Shown: positions 1 through 8,257 of the stretch, one piece after another
Numbering within the stretch: the first letter of the stretch is position 1
Layout: each line of letters begins with the position of its first letter
From: Ectothiorhodospiraceae bacterium
GTDB taxonomy: Bacteria > Pseudomonadota > Gammaproteobacteria > XJ16 > Halofilaceae
Assembly (NCBI GenBank): GCA_007134775.1
Contig: SLKC01000074.1
Location: forward strand, 1 to 64,000
Direction of reading: 5' to 3'
Length of the DNA: 64,000 nt
Notes under the pieces: generated by a model
Databases searched by the model: none
What the model was told of the DNA's origin: nothing
The model's input: only the letters and a program-made list of their open reading frames with translations
Position numbers and translations under genes: made by a program

Positions 1-258
1 GCCATCACCGCTCGAGCGTGCCTCGTTGTTCGCTGCGGGCACGGGCCAGCCCTGCTCCGCAAGCCAGGCCAGCGCCCGCCGGCCCTTGACGCCGCCCCGG
101 GGCACCGGGGAAAGGTCGGCGAGGCCCAGCGGAGGGGGCTCACCGGGCATCCCCGTCGCCAGGGCGGCATCCGCAGGGGCGGAGAAGGTCGCGCCGGCGG
201 CGACGAGGCGGGGGTGGACGAAGCTGCGCCGGTTGAACTGCCGGGGCGTCATGCTCAT
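1..258 (-). CDS. soxG: Sarcosine oxidase gamma subunit, N-terminal part
   Basis: Gamma subunit of heterotetrameric sarcosine oxidase, which together with alpha carries the folate-linked part of the enzyme. The frame is open from an ATG at 258 to the window edge, giving 86 codons, so the C-terminus is missing. It carries the family-typical N-terminal stretch LADLSPVPR, then a Gly-Lys-Gly segment and ALAWLAEQGWPVP. It starts 42 bp after the soxA stop on the same strand, the last gene of the sox operon. A second ATG two codons on is an equally possible start. The family call rests on this short conserved patch plus operon position. Confidence 0.85.
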   Translation of the reverse strand, partial: MSMTPRQFNRRSFVHPRLVAAGATFSAPADAALATGMPGEPPPLGLADLSPVPRGGVKGRRALAWLAEQGWPVPAANNEARSSGDG

Positions 259-300
259 TTTCGTTTCGACCTCCTGCGCGGTTCCACGGTTGCTGCGCAA

Positions 301-3183
301 CTACAGGTTCTGGCGCTCGTTGTCGGGATCGTAGAAGGGCGTATCGACGACCTCCGCCTCGATCCGGTTGCCGCGTTGCGCCTTGATGGTGAAGTGGCGC
401 CCCGCTTCGGCCTGCGCCGGCGAGACGAAGGCCATGCCGATTGGCCGGCCGAGGGTCTGTGACCAGGCAATCGATGTGACCCGGCCGAGAATGGCTTCGC
501 CGTCCACCACCAGGTGGCTCTCTTCCGGCAGGGTCGCCGTATCGGCGGGTAGCTGGAAGCCGACGAGCTGGCGCGTGAGGGTGTGCTGTTCACGCGCCTC
601 GATACCGGGGCGGCCGACGAAGAAGGGCTTGCGCCGGGCGATGGCCCAGCCCATGGCGGCCTCGGTGGGGTGGGTCAGGTTGTCGGTATCCTGGCCGACG
701 ATGATGTGGCCCTTCTCCAGTCGCAGCACCCGCTGGGCCTCGACACCGAAGGGCCGAATACCGTCGGGCTCTCCGGCGGCCATGAGCTGCTCCCACAGCG
801 CCTCGCCGTAGCTCGCGGGGCAGTGCAGCTCGTAGCCGAGCTCGCCGACGAAGCCGACCCGCATTGCGCGCACCGGGATGCCCGCGACATGGCCCGTGCG
901 CACCTCCATGTAGGGGAAGGCCGCGGCAGAGAAATCGATATCGCTGTCCAGGCGCTCGAGCGCGCGGCGTGAATAGGGACCGGCGATGTTGATCCCGGCG
1001 TAGGCGGCCGTGACATTGATGATGTCGACGTCGAGCCGCCACTGGGCGTTCCACCAGAGCATGCGCCGATAAACGTTCTCGACTCCGCCGGTCGTCGCGG
1101 TGACGTAGTAGTAGTCCTCGCCGAGGCGCGCGGCGACGCCGTCATCGACGATCGAGCCGGTGTCGTCGGTCATCAGCAGGTAGCGGCTGCGGTTCACCGG
1201 CTGCTTCTTGTAGGCGAAGGTGTACATGCGGTTGAGGAACTCGGCCGCGTCCTCCCCCCGCACCTCGATGCCGCCGAGCGTCGATACGTCGATCACGGCG
1301 ACCGCCTCGCGTACCGCCTTGACCTCGCGGTTGATCGCCTCCTGGCGATCACCGCCGTACCAGGCTGGCCGCAGCCACGCCCCCGCGACCATCATGCGGG
1401 CATCCGCGACCTCGTGGCAGCGCTGCATCGCGGTGTAGCGCACCGGGTCGAAGCCGCGCCCGGCGAGGTGGCCGTACTTCTCCGGGAAGGCGGGCGGGCG
1501 GTTGGTCGAGGCGCGTGCGCCCTCCAGCGCCTCGCCGGTGGCATCGGCGACCAGCCGCACGGCGTTGACCGCCGCGGTGCGGCCCTGGCTCGGGCCCATG
1601 CCGACGGTGGAGAAGCGCTTGACCAGCTCGATCGAGGAGAATCCCTCCTTCGTCGCGTTGACCAGGTCCTTGATCATCAGGTCTTCGTCGAAATCGACGA
1701 ACTCCTTGCCCTTGGAGTGCGGGAAAATCGGCCAGCCATCGTTGGTCGGTCCGTCGCGCAGTGTCGGATCGGGCAGGGCCGCTGCCTCCGCGCGTGCGGC
1801 GGCGCGCCCGGCGGCCTGGCCCTCGCGCTGCGCGCTCGTCAGGGTGCAGGGGCCACAGACCGAGCCGGCGACATGCATCCCCGGCGGCAGCGAGCGGATC
1901 GCGAGGCCGTGATTGGATTCGCTGTAGGAGACGTCTCCCCCGGCGTGGGCGATCAGGGAGACTGCGGGGGTCGCGCCGACATCCACGGTGACCAGATCGC
2001 AGTCGAAATCGACGCCGGGGGCGGCCGCGTCGTCGATGCGCTCACGGTCGACGATCCGCAGGCCGGCGACACGCTGATTCCGCTCGGTCGCGTGGCGGAT
2101 GGCGCATCCGGTGTGCACCGCAATGCCGCGGGCATGGACGGCGTCGACCCGCGGGTCGGGGTCGGGGGTGCGGCGCAGGTCGACGACGCTCGCCACGTCG
2201 ACGCCGGCATCGGCGAGATCGAGGGCCACACCGTAGCCGTCCGCGTTCGCGGTGACGCAGACCGCGCGCTGACCCGGGCGGACCCCGTAGAGTCGCATCA
2301 GGCGCTGGACGCCGGAGCCCAGCGCGATCGCGGGCAGGTCATTGCCGTGGAAGACCGCAGGCTGACCGATCGCCCCGGTAGCGATGACCACGCGGCCCGC
2401 GCGCAGTTTGGTCAGGCGATCGCCGTGGATCAGGGCCAGCAGATTGTCGCCGAAGCGCCCCGTGCAGGTGGTGTCGGTCCAGATCCGTACCCTCGGCTGT
2501 GCCTCCAGCGCGCGCATCAGCTCGTTGCGAACCTTTGCGCCGCTCTCGCCCTCGGCGTCGAAGCGGTGGTAATTGAGACCGCCGCCGCAGAGGGATTCGC
2601 GCTCGATCACGACCGTGTCGGCGCCGTCCTCCGCCGCGGCAAGCGCGGCAGCGAGCCCCGCGACACCGCCGCCGACGACGGCGACATCGCAGAAGGCGTA
2701 GTTCTTGTCGTAGTAGCCGTGCCCGGCCGCGGTATTGACCCGGCCGAGGCCGGCGGCGCGGCGGATGAAGCGCTCCCAGTAGTCCCAGATGCCGCGCGGG
2801 CGGTAGAAGGCGTGGTAGTAGAAGCCTACAGGGAGGAAGCGGGCGAAGCGCTCGGTCAGTCGGGCGCGGTCGCGGCGCAGGCTGCCGCTGTAATGCTGGC
2901 CCGTGACGGTGAGACCGCTCTGCGCCGGTACCTGCTCGGCGGGCACGTTGTGGGTGTCGCCGAGCTGGATCAGGGTGTTGGCGTCGTCGCCGGTTAGCGT
3001 GAACGGCCCGCGCGGGCGGTGGTACTTGAGCGAGCGCCCGAGCAGCCAGTCGCCGCGCGCGAGCAGCGCGGAGGAGACGGTGTCGCCGGCACAGGCATCG
3101 ATGCGCGCGCCCTCGAAGGTGAACCGGATGGTGCGGCTGCGGTCGATCAGCAGGCCCCAGGGCTCGGGCAGGCGTTGACTCAT
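301..3183 (-). CDS. soxA: Sarcosine oxidase alpha subunit
   Basis: Predicted 960-residue alpha subunit of the cytosolic heterotetrameric sarcosine oxidase, which demethylates sarcosine to glycine and passes the methyl carbon to tetrahydrofolate as 5,10-methylene-THF. The N-terminus has the ferredoxin-like fold segment with GRSLKYHRPRG and no iron-sulfur cysteines. An NAD/FAD Rossmann motif (VVGGGVAGLAAALAAAE) follows near residue 170. The C-terminal 370 or so residues are a glycine-cleavage T-protein (aminomethyltransferase) domain. I chose the ATG at 3183 because GGGGAG precedes it and it overlaps the soxD stop (ATGA). An in-frame extension upstream to 3318 is antisense to soxD coding and is discarded. 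The usual family length is about 960-1000, so the gene is intact. Confidence 0.93.
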   Translation of the reverse strand: MSQRLPEPWGLLIDRSRTIRFTFEGARIDACAGDTVSSALLARGDWLLGRSLKYHRPRGPFTLTGDDANTLIQLGDTHNVPAEQVPAQSGLTVTGQHYSGSLRRDRARLTERFARFLPVGFYYHAFYRPRGIWDYWERFIRRAAGLGRVNTAAGHGYYDKNYAFCDVAVVGGGVAGLAAALAAAEDGADTVVIERESLCGGGLNYHRFDAEGESGAKVRNELMRALEAQPRVRIWTDTTCTGRFGDNLLALIHGDRLTKLRAGRVVIATGAIGQPAVFHGNDLPAIALGSGVQRLMRLYGVRPGQRAVCVTANADGYGVALDLADAGVDVASVVDLRRTPDPDPRVDAVHARGIAVHTGCAIRHATERNQRVAGLRIVDRERIDDAAAPGVDFDCDLVTVDVGATPAVSLIAHAGGDVSYSESNHGLAIRSLPPGMHVAGSVCGPCTLTSAQREGQAAGRAAARAEAAALPDPTLRDGPTNDGWPIFPHSKGKEFVDFDEDLMIKDLVNATKEGFSSIELVKRFSTVGMGPSQGRTAAVNAVRLVADATGEALEGARASTNRPPAFPEKYGHLAGRGFDPVRYTAMQRCHEVADARMMVAGAWLRPAWYGGDRQEAINREVKAVREAVAVIDVSTLGGIEVRGEDAAEFLNRMYTFAYKKQPVNRSRYLLMTDDTGSIVDDGVAARLGEDYYYVTATTGGVENVYRRMLWWNAQWRLDVDIINVTAAYAGINIAGPYSRRALERLDSDIDFSAAAFPYMEVRTGHVAGIPVRAMRVGFVGELGYELHCPASYGEALWEQLMAAGEPDGIRPFGVEAQRVLRLEKGHIIVGQDTDNLTHPTEAAMGWAIARRKPFFVGRPGIEAREQHTLTRQLVGFQLPADTATLPEESHLVVDGEAILGRVTSIAWSQTLGRPIGMAFVSPAQAEAGRHFTIKAQRGNRIEAEVVDTPFYDPDNERQNL

Positions 3184-3473
3184 GACGACTTCTCCCCACT
3201 GGCGAATTCGACGCGCTCGGTGAAGATCTCTGCGGCCGGATAGGTGCGGATGAGGGTGTCGTTGGCCGTGTCGCGCTCGGCGATGAACCAGTAGCTCGTC
3301 GGCGCATGGAACCACCATTCGCGGACGACACCGGCCTGGTTATCTACCATGAACACCCAGTCGGCCCAGGTCTCGGTGTCCGCATCCGCCCCTGGGGCGG
3401 GCCGGACCTCGCCGCCGTAGACGAATTCGCCGATGTTGCGCCAGCCATTGAGCGGACAGTTCATCAGTTTCAT
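3180..3473 (-). CDS. soxD: Sarcosine oxidase delta subunit, zinc-ligand variant
   Basis: A 97-residue delta subunit of the SoxBDAG complex. Known delta subunits bind one zinc through two N-terminal cysteines (CPxCG), a histidine, and a cysteine four residues after that histidine. Here the first Cys is present (Cys6), but the second is Asn9 (CPLNG). The histidine (His56) is kept and the last cysteine is Ser60. The core YGGEVRP and the alternating Trp/Tyr segment around residues 53-62 still match the family. The ATG at 3473 is chosen over in-frame codons upstream because those lie in the soxB-soxD gap and lack family similarity. It overlaps soxA by 4 bp. Family assignment is firm; the zinc site is predicted to be lost or changed. 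Confidence 0.88.
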   Translation of the reverse strand: MKLMNCPLNGWRNIGEFVYGGEVRPAPGADADTETWADWVFMVDNQAGVVREWWFHAPTSYWFIAERDTANDTLIRTYPAAEIFTERVEFASGEKSS

Positions 3474-3555
3474 GGTTGTCTTCCCGTCGCTGTTCTCGGG
3501 CGGTGGATCGGGGAGCAGGCGCCCAGGCGGCGGGCGCTCGCCCATACCGCGCCGA

Positions 3556-4797
3556 CTAGTGCCCGACCGAAGCCGCGCCGCGCTCGCCGACCTGGTCGAA
3601 GCGCGCGAAGCGCCCCATGTCGAAGGCGTGGATGATCTCGGGCGCACGGTCGTTGGCCACGGTCTCGGCCATACGCTTGCCGCAGACCGGCGTCGCCTTG
3701 AAGCCCCAAGTGCCCCAGCCTGCGTCGATGTAGTAGTTGTCCAGTGGCGTCTTGCCCATGATCGGCGAGAAATCGGGCGTCATGTCGGTCATGCCGGCCC
3801 ACTGGCGGTTGAGCCGGACCTCGCCGAGGAAGGGGAAGAGCTCCATGGCGTGCGCCATCAGCCCCTCCTTGAAATCCAGGGTCGAGCGCGTGGTGTAGCC
3901 CGGATAGGGATCGGCCGAGCCGCCCATGACCAATTCGCCGCGGGCCGTCTGCCAGATGTAGGTGTGTAGACTGCCGGAGACGATGATCGGGTCGATTACC
4001 GGCATGATCGGCACGGAGACGCAGGCCTGCAGGGGGACAGTGCGGATCGGCATGCGCAGGCCCACCATGTCGCCCACGCGCGTCGAGTTGCCCGCGACGG
4101 CCTGCAGCACGCGCCCGCAGTGGATCGTGCCGCGATCGGTCTCGACCGCGGTGACGCGGCTGCCCTCGCGGCGGAAGCCGGTGACCTCGGTGTGCTCGTG
4201 GATCTCGACACCACGTCGCGATGCCTCATGGGCGTAGCCCCAGGCCACCGCGTCGTGGCGCGCCGTCGCGCCGGGCGGATGGTAGAGCGCACCGAGAATC
4301 GGCCAGCGCGCTTCGTCGGAGAGATCGAGCTGCGGGCAGAGTTTGCGGATCTCCCCGGGATCGATCAGTTCGGAGTCGACGCCCTGATGCTTGTTGACTT
4401 CCGCGCGCCAGCGCATGGTCCGTAGGGCGGCGTCGGAGTGGGCGAGAGTGAGGTGGCCGCGGTTCGAGAGCATCAGGTTGAGCCCGAGCTCGTGGGACAG
4501 GCCGCGCCAGAGCTGCATCGCCTCGTCGTAGAAGCGCACCCCCTCCGGCGTAAGATAGTTCGAGCGCACGATTGCGGTGTTGCGCGCCGTATTCCCGCCG
4601 GCGAGATAGCCCTTGTCGAGAACGGCGACCTCGGTAATCCCGTGGTCCTTTGCCAGGTGGTGGGCGGCGGCGAGGCCGTGGCCACCGGCGCCGATGATCA
4701 CCACGTCATAGCTCGACTTCAGCGCCGGGCGCGGTGGCAGTATGCCCCGCGCTCGGTAGGTGCGGCGCAGGCCGAACTTGAGTAGACCGAAAGCCAT
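3556..4797 (-). CDS. soxB: Sarcosine oxidase beta subunit
   Basis: A 413-residue flavoprotein beta subunit, the site of amine oxidation in heterotetrameric sarcosine oxidase. A dinucleotide-binding motif GAGGHGLAAAHHLA lies at residues 36-49 within a D-amino-acid-oxidase fold. His181 in ARHDAVAWGYAH corresponds to the histidine that covalently binds FMN in characterised enzymes. The ending GWGTWGFKATPVCGKRMAE is typical of the FAD-proximal C-terminus. Length matches the family (about 405-415). It lies 18 bp downstream of the FAD oxidase gene and 82 bp upstream of soxD on the same strand, which fits one transcript starting at 6156. Confidence 0.93.
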   Translation of the reverse strand: MAFGLLKFGLRRTYRARGILPPRPALKSSYDVVIIGAGGHGLAAAHHLAKDHGITEVAVLDKGYLAGGNTARNTAIVRSNYLTPEGVRFYDEAMQLWRGLSHELGLNLMLSNRGHLTLAHSDAALRTMRWRAEVNKHQGVDSELIDPGEIRKLCPQLDLSDEARWPILGALYHPPGATARHDAVAWGYAHEASRRGVEIHEHTEVTGFRREGSRVTAVETDRGTIHCGRVLQAVAGNSTRVGDMVGLRMPIRTVPLQACVSVPIMPVIDPIIVSGSLHTYIWQTARGELVMGGSADPYPGYTTRSTLDFKEGLMAHAMELFPFLGEVRLNRQWAGMTDMTPDFSPIMGKTPLDNYYIDAGWGTWGFKATPVCGKRMAETVANDRAPEIIHAFDMGRFARFDQVGERGAASVGH

Positions 4798-4815
4798 GGC
4801 GTCGCTCCTCCTGTC

Positions 4816-6156
4816 TCAGCTCCAGGGGAAGGGGCTGTTCGATGTCGGGTGCAGATCCCCGGTGCGGTAGCGATCGAAGCGGAACGGTTTGAGCAGCTCG
4901 CTCTCGCGCCCGATAATCTCCTGGGCAACGAGCGCACCGACGCCGATCATCTTGTAGCCGTGGTTGGAATCGGCGATGAAGTAGCAGTTGTCGCAGAAGG
5001 CATCGAACACCGGGAAGTTGTCGGGTGTGAAGCAGCCGATGCCACCCGAGGGCTCGTTCTTGTAGCGCTCCAGGGTATTCTTGAAGCGGTCCTGACAAAA
5101 GGCCAGCGCCGATACCCACATGTGGGCGAAATCGGGGCCGACCACGAAATCGGGCGACTCGGGGCCGTAGGGGTCGACGGCAACCTCGTCGGCGGGGCGA
5201 TCGACCGGAAACGGCGATGCGCCGCCCTGAATGCCGCCGAAATGGAAATCGGGTTTGTAGTAGATGCCCCACATCTTCTCGGTGATCAGCGAGCCGTCGA
5301 CATCGGAGTAGAGGGGCTGGTCGGAATCGACGTGGATCACCGGCGGCATCTGCCCGTCGTTGGTCTTCTGCAGATCCGGGTCCACGCCGAGCGTGCCCTC
5401 CTGCAGACTCCAGTAGGTCCACATCGGCACGTCGGGATGCTCGCCGCCCTTGGGGTCGCGCACGGTGATCGCGGCGGGTAGCTCCAGCATGTCCCAGATC
5501 TGCTTGACCCAGGGGCCGACACCGACAACGACATAATCCGTCTCGATGTCGCCGCGCGAGGTCTTCACCTTCGTGACTGCACCGCTGGCGTCGCGCTCGA
5601 AGCCGTTGACGCCGACGCCGGTGAGGATGCGCACGCCCTCGGCCTCCGCCTTGCCGGCGAGGCCGTAGATCGAGGCGGTGTTGTTGGCGTAGCCGCCGCG
5701 CTTTTCGTGCAGTACCGAGGTCGTGCCCGGCGCCTGCCAGTCGTGGAAGAACTCGCGCATGTAGTCGCGCGAGGCCTTTTCGCCCTCGATGAAGACCGAC
5801 TCGTAGCCGATCGCCTCCTGCTGCGCCGCGATGGTGGCGACGTCGTCACGCATCACCTCGGGGCTGATCTGCATGTACCCGACCGGGTGGTAGTGGAACG
5901 CCTCCGGGTCGCTCTCCCAGACATCGACGCTGTGCGCCATCAGCTCGCGCATCGCGGGCTGGAAGTAGTTGTTGCGCACCACGCCGCAGGCGATACCGGA
6001 GGCGCCTGAGGCGATCGCGGTCTTGTCGATCACGAGGATGTCGCTGCCATCACCGCGACCCGCGGCACGCAGCTCCCGGGCCAGGTGCCAGGCCGTGCTG
6101 AGGCCGTGGATGCCGGCACCGATGATTACGTAGGGGGAGCGGCTGGGGAAGCTCAT
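4816..6156 (-). CDS. DAO-family FAD-dependent amine oxidase/dehydrogenase
   Basis: A 446-residue protein of the D-amino-acid-oxidase (DadA/glycine oxidase-like) family. The N-terminal IIGAGIHGLSTAWHLA is a GxGxxG FAD site. The C-terminal region around DSNHGYKMIGVGALVAQEI is the second flavin-contacting region. It is the promoter-proximal gene of the sox operon. CGGAG lies 6 nt upstream of the ATG, which is why I start here and not at in-frame codons reaching 6861 inside the LysR gene. Being cotranscribed with soxBDAG, it probably oxidises another N-methylated amino acid, such as dimethylglycine or N-methylproline, before the Sox step; this is inference. It is not a SoxB duplicate: it lacks the ARHDAVAW flavin-linkage motif. 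Confidence 0.8.
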   Translation of the reverse strand: MSFPSRSPYVIIGAGIHGLSTAWHLARELRAAGRGDGSDILVIDKTAIASGASGIACGVVRNNYFQPAMRELMAHSVDVWESDPEAFHYHPVGYMQISPEVMRDDVATIAAQQEAIGYESVFIEGEKASRDYMREFFHDWQAPGTTSVLHEKRGGYANNTASIYGLAGKAEAEGVRILTGVGVNGFERDASGAVTKVKTSRGDIETDYVVVGVGPWVKQIWDMLELPAAITVRDPKGGEHPDVPMWTYWSLQEGTLGVDPDLQKTNDGQMPPVIHVDSDQPLYSDVDGSLITEKMWGIYYKPDFHFGGIQGGASPFPVDRPADEVAVDPYGPESPDFVVGPDFAHMWVSALAFCQDRFKNTLERYKNEPSGGIGCFTPDNFPVFDAFCDNCYFIADSNHGYKMIGVGALVAQEIIGRESELLKPFRFDRYRTGDLHPTSNSPFPWS

Positions 6157-6228
6157 CGTCGACTCCGATTGGGTATCTCGTGGGTGTGCGCAGTTACCGT
6201 GGCGTGTGCAGACGGCGTGCTCAAGCGA

Positions 6229-6260
6229 TATAATTTGTCGTCCAGATGAATAAAATTCAT
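6229..6260 (+). promoter_or_regulatory. LysR promoter and palindromic operator in the divergent region
   Basis: A perfect -10 hexamer TATAAT lies at 6229-6234. It is followed at 6246-6260 by the perfect inverted repeat ATGAAT-AAA-ATTCAT. This contains a T-N11-A core (6247-6259), the shape LysR-type regulators bind. The repeat runs into the start codon of the LysR gene (6259-6261), so binding could block its own transcription or translation start. The minus-strand sox operon begins 102 bp away, so one site could control both directions. No convincing -35 box was found. The regulator-site pairing is inferred from position. Confidence 0.5.
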
Positions 6261-7209
6261 GCGAGGTGCGGTGTACCGGCGACTTCCCCCCATGGCGGCC
6301 CTGCGCGCCTTCGAGGCCGCTGCCCAGTGGTCCAGCTTCAAACTGGCGGCGACCCAACTCCACCGCACGCCCTCGGCGATCAGCCACCAGATCCGGCAAC
6401 TGGAAGAGGAGCTGGGCACACGGCTGTTCCACCGCGAGCCCGGTGGCCTGCGCCTGACCGATGCCGGCGAGACCTATCTCGCCACGGTCCATGAGGCGCT
6501 CGATCAGCTCACCGAGGCGACCACGCGGCTGCGCCGCCGCGGCGGTGCGGGTCCGGTCTCGATCAGCCTGTTTCCCAGCTTCGCCGTGCGCTGGCTCATC
6601 CCCCGGCTCAACGACTTCCGCGAGCAGCATCCCGAGGTCGATCTCGCGCTGGTCAATTCCCTGCGTCAGGCCGATTTCGAGCACGATGACATCGACGCCG
6701 CGATCCGTTTCGGCACCGGCGATTGGCCCAGCCTGCAGGCGGACCCGCTGATGGTGGAGACCTGCTTCCCGGTCTGTAGCCCTGCCGTTGCCGCGGGGCC
6801 ACCCTCGTTGCGTAACCCGGGTGATCTCGCCCGCATCGAGCTGCTGCACAACGCCGCGCATCCAGCGGAGTGGCGTGCCTGGCTCGATGCCGCCGGGATC
6901 ACCGACGTCGACGCCGAGTCCGGGCCTGTCTTCGATGCCTCGAACGAGGTGCTAGCGGCCGCCGTGAACGGTATGGGCGTGGCGCTGGGCCGGCGCCCGC
7001 TGATCGACGATGAACTGCGCAGCGGCCGCCTCATCGCACCCTTCGATCAGCAGGTGCAGACACCGGGGCGCTACTGGCTCGTTGCGCCGCGTGCAACGGC
7101 GGAGGAGCCGGGCCTGTCGGCCTTTCGTGGGTGGCTGCTCGACCGGGTAGCCGTTGAATATCCCGAATGCGAGGGAGATGGCGTGGACGGGTACGCGACG
7201 CATCGGTGA
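6259..7209 (+). CDS. GcvA-like LysR family transcriptional regulator
   Basis: A 316-residue LysR-type regulator. The N-terminal winged helix begins LPPMAALRAFEAAA, the wording typical of the GcvA subgroup. The recognition region is near residues 35-55 (AATQLHRTPSAISHQI), followed by a periplasmic-binding-protein-like effector domain. It is divergent from the sox operon with 102 bp between starts, the classical LysR arrangement, so it probably regulates methylated-glycine oxidation. The ATG at 6259 lies inside a palindrome and has no clear Shine-Dalgarno sequence. The next Met (residue 12) would remove conserved residues, so 6259 is preferred. Target and effector are inferred; the family is clear. 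Confidence 0.88.
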   Translation: MRGAVYRRLPPMAALRAFEAAAQWSSFKLAATQLHRTPSAISHQIRQLEEELGTRLFHREPGGLRLTDAGETYLATVHEALDQLTEATTRLRRRGGAGPVSISLFPSFAVRWLIPRLNDFREQHPEVDLALVNSLRQADFEHDDIDAAIRFGTGDWPSLQADPLMVETCFPVCSPAVAAGPPSLRNPGDLARIELLHNAAHPAEWRAWLDAAGITDVDAESGPVFDASNEVLAAAVNGMGVALGRRPLIDDELRSGRLIAPFDQQVQTPGRYWLVAPRATAEEPGLSAFRGWLLDRVAVEYPECEGDGVDGYATHR

Positions 7210-7357
7210 CAGCCGACGTCGCCTGGGCGAGAGCGTCCGCGCAGTGTGTGCACGATCCTCCCGCGCTTCGTCCATCGGCGCCGGGTGTACAGTGCTCGGC
7301 AGGTACATCCACGCGGGGGCGATGGCTCCCGCTCGAATCCAACCGCCGGGAGGTGCC

Positions 7358-8239
7358 ATGAGCGGAGCACGACCCCTGCGCGTCGCCGCCGCCCAAGTAG
7401 AGAGCAGCCTGGGCGATCCGGCCGCGAATGTGCGTCACCATCTCGAAGTCATCGCGGAGGCGAAAGCCGCCGGCGTCGAAGTCCTGCTCTTCCCGGAGAT
7501 GTCGCTGACCGGTCACGGTGCGGGCGCCGAGGTGCTGCGGCTGTCGCTCGATCGCGACGACCCGCGCCTGAAGCGTCTGGCCGAGGCGGCCGGCGACATG
7601 GTGGTCATTGTCGGCATCATGGAAGAGGGGCCCGCCGCCCAGTTCTACAACACCGCGATCGCCCTGTCGCAGGGGCGCCAGGTCTTCCTCCACCGCAAGA
7701 TCAACTTGGCGACCTACGGCCGGCTTGAGGACGGCAAGCACTTCGCCCAGGGGCGGTATGTCGATACCTGGGAACTCGGTGGGCCGTGGCGCGCCTCGGT
7801 GATGGTCTGTGCCGATCTGTGGAATCCCGGCCTGGTCAATCTGGTGGCGCTGCACGGCTGCACCGTACTGTTCGCGCCGATCAGCTCGGCCATCGAGGCC
7901 GTCGGTGGCGAGTTCGACAATCCCTCGGGCTGGCACCTCAATGTGCGCTTCTACGCGATGACCTATGGCCTGCCCCTGGTCATGGCGAACCGGATCGGTT
8001 GCGAGGGCGATCTGCGCTTCTGGGGCGGCTCCTGCATCGTCGATCCCTTTGGCCGCATCGTCGCCCAGGCAGAGGCCGACGAGTCGACGCTCGTGATCGC
8101 CGATGTCGATTACGAGGACGTGCGCCGCGCCCGGTATCTGTTGCCCACCGTGCGCGACTCCAACCTCGGCCTCGTCCTGCGCGAGGCACAGCGCCTGGAC
8201 AGTCTCATTGGGGTGCCGACCTCGGTGCGCGGCGGCTGA
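7358..8239 (+). CDS. Carbon-nitrogen hydrolase (nitrilase superfamily)
   Basis: A 293-residue cytosolic member of the nitrilase/amidase superfamily, which cleaves C-N bonds in amides, carbamoyl compounds or nitriles through a Glu-Lys-Cys triad. The residues are visible: Glu47 in FPEMSLTG, Lys114 in LHRKINL and Cys151 in MVCADLWNP. The ATG at 7358 follows GGGAGGTG at good spacing. Open frame upstream to 7154 overlaps the LysR gene and is not used. Its place between two amine-catabolism regulators suggests it processes an amide-containing relative of the same substrates. The substrate cannot be read from sequence. Confidence 0.85.
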   Translation: MSGARPLRVAAAQVESSLGDPAANVRHHLEVIAEAKAAGVEVLLFPEMSLTGHGAGAEVLRLSLDRDDPRLKRLAEAAGDMVVIVGIMEEGPAAQFYNTAIALSQGRQVFLHRKINLATYGRLEDGKHFAQGRYVDTWELGGPWRASVMVCADLWNPGLVNLVALHGCTVLFAPISSAIEAVGGEFDNPSGWHLNVRFYAMTYGLPLVMANRIGCEGDLRFWGGSCIVDPFGRIVAQAEADESTLVIADVDYEDVRRARYLLPTVRDSNLGLVLREAQRLDSLIGVPTSVRGG

Positions 8240-8257
8240 ATCCCCGAAGGGCTGCGC

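Noticed and set aside
1414-2997. A 527-codon plus-strand frame opposite soxA
   Set aside because: Low-complexity Ala/Gly/Arg wording without family features; soxA on the other strand is certain.
6157-6258. Possible glycine riboswitch before the sox operon
   Set aside because: The 102-bp gap is too short and lacks the conserved glycine-aptamer core.
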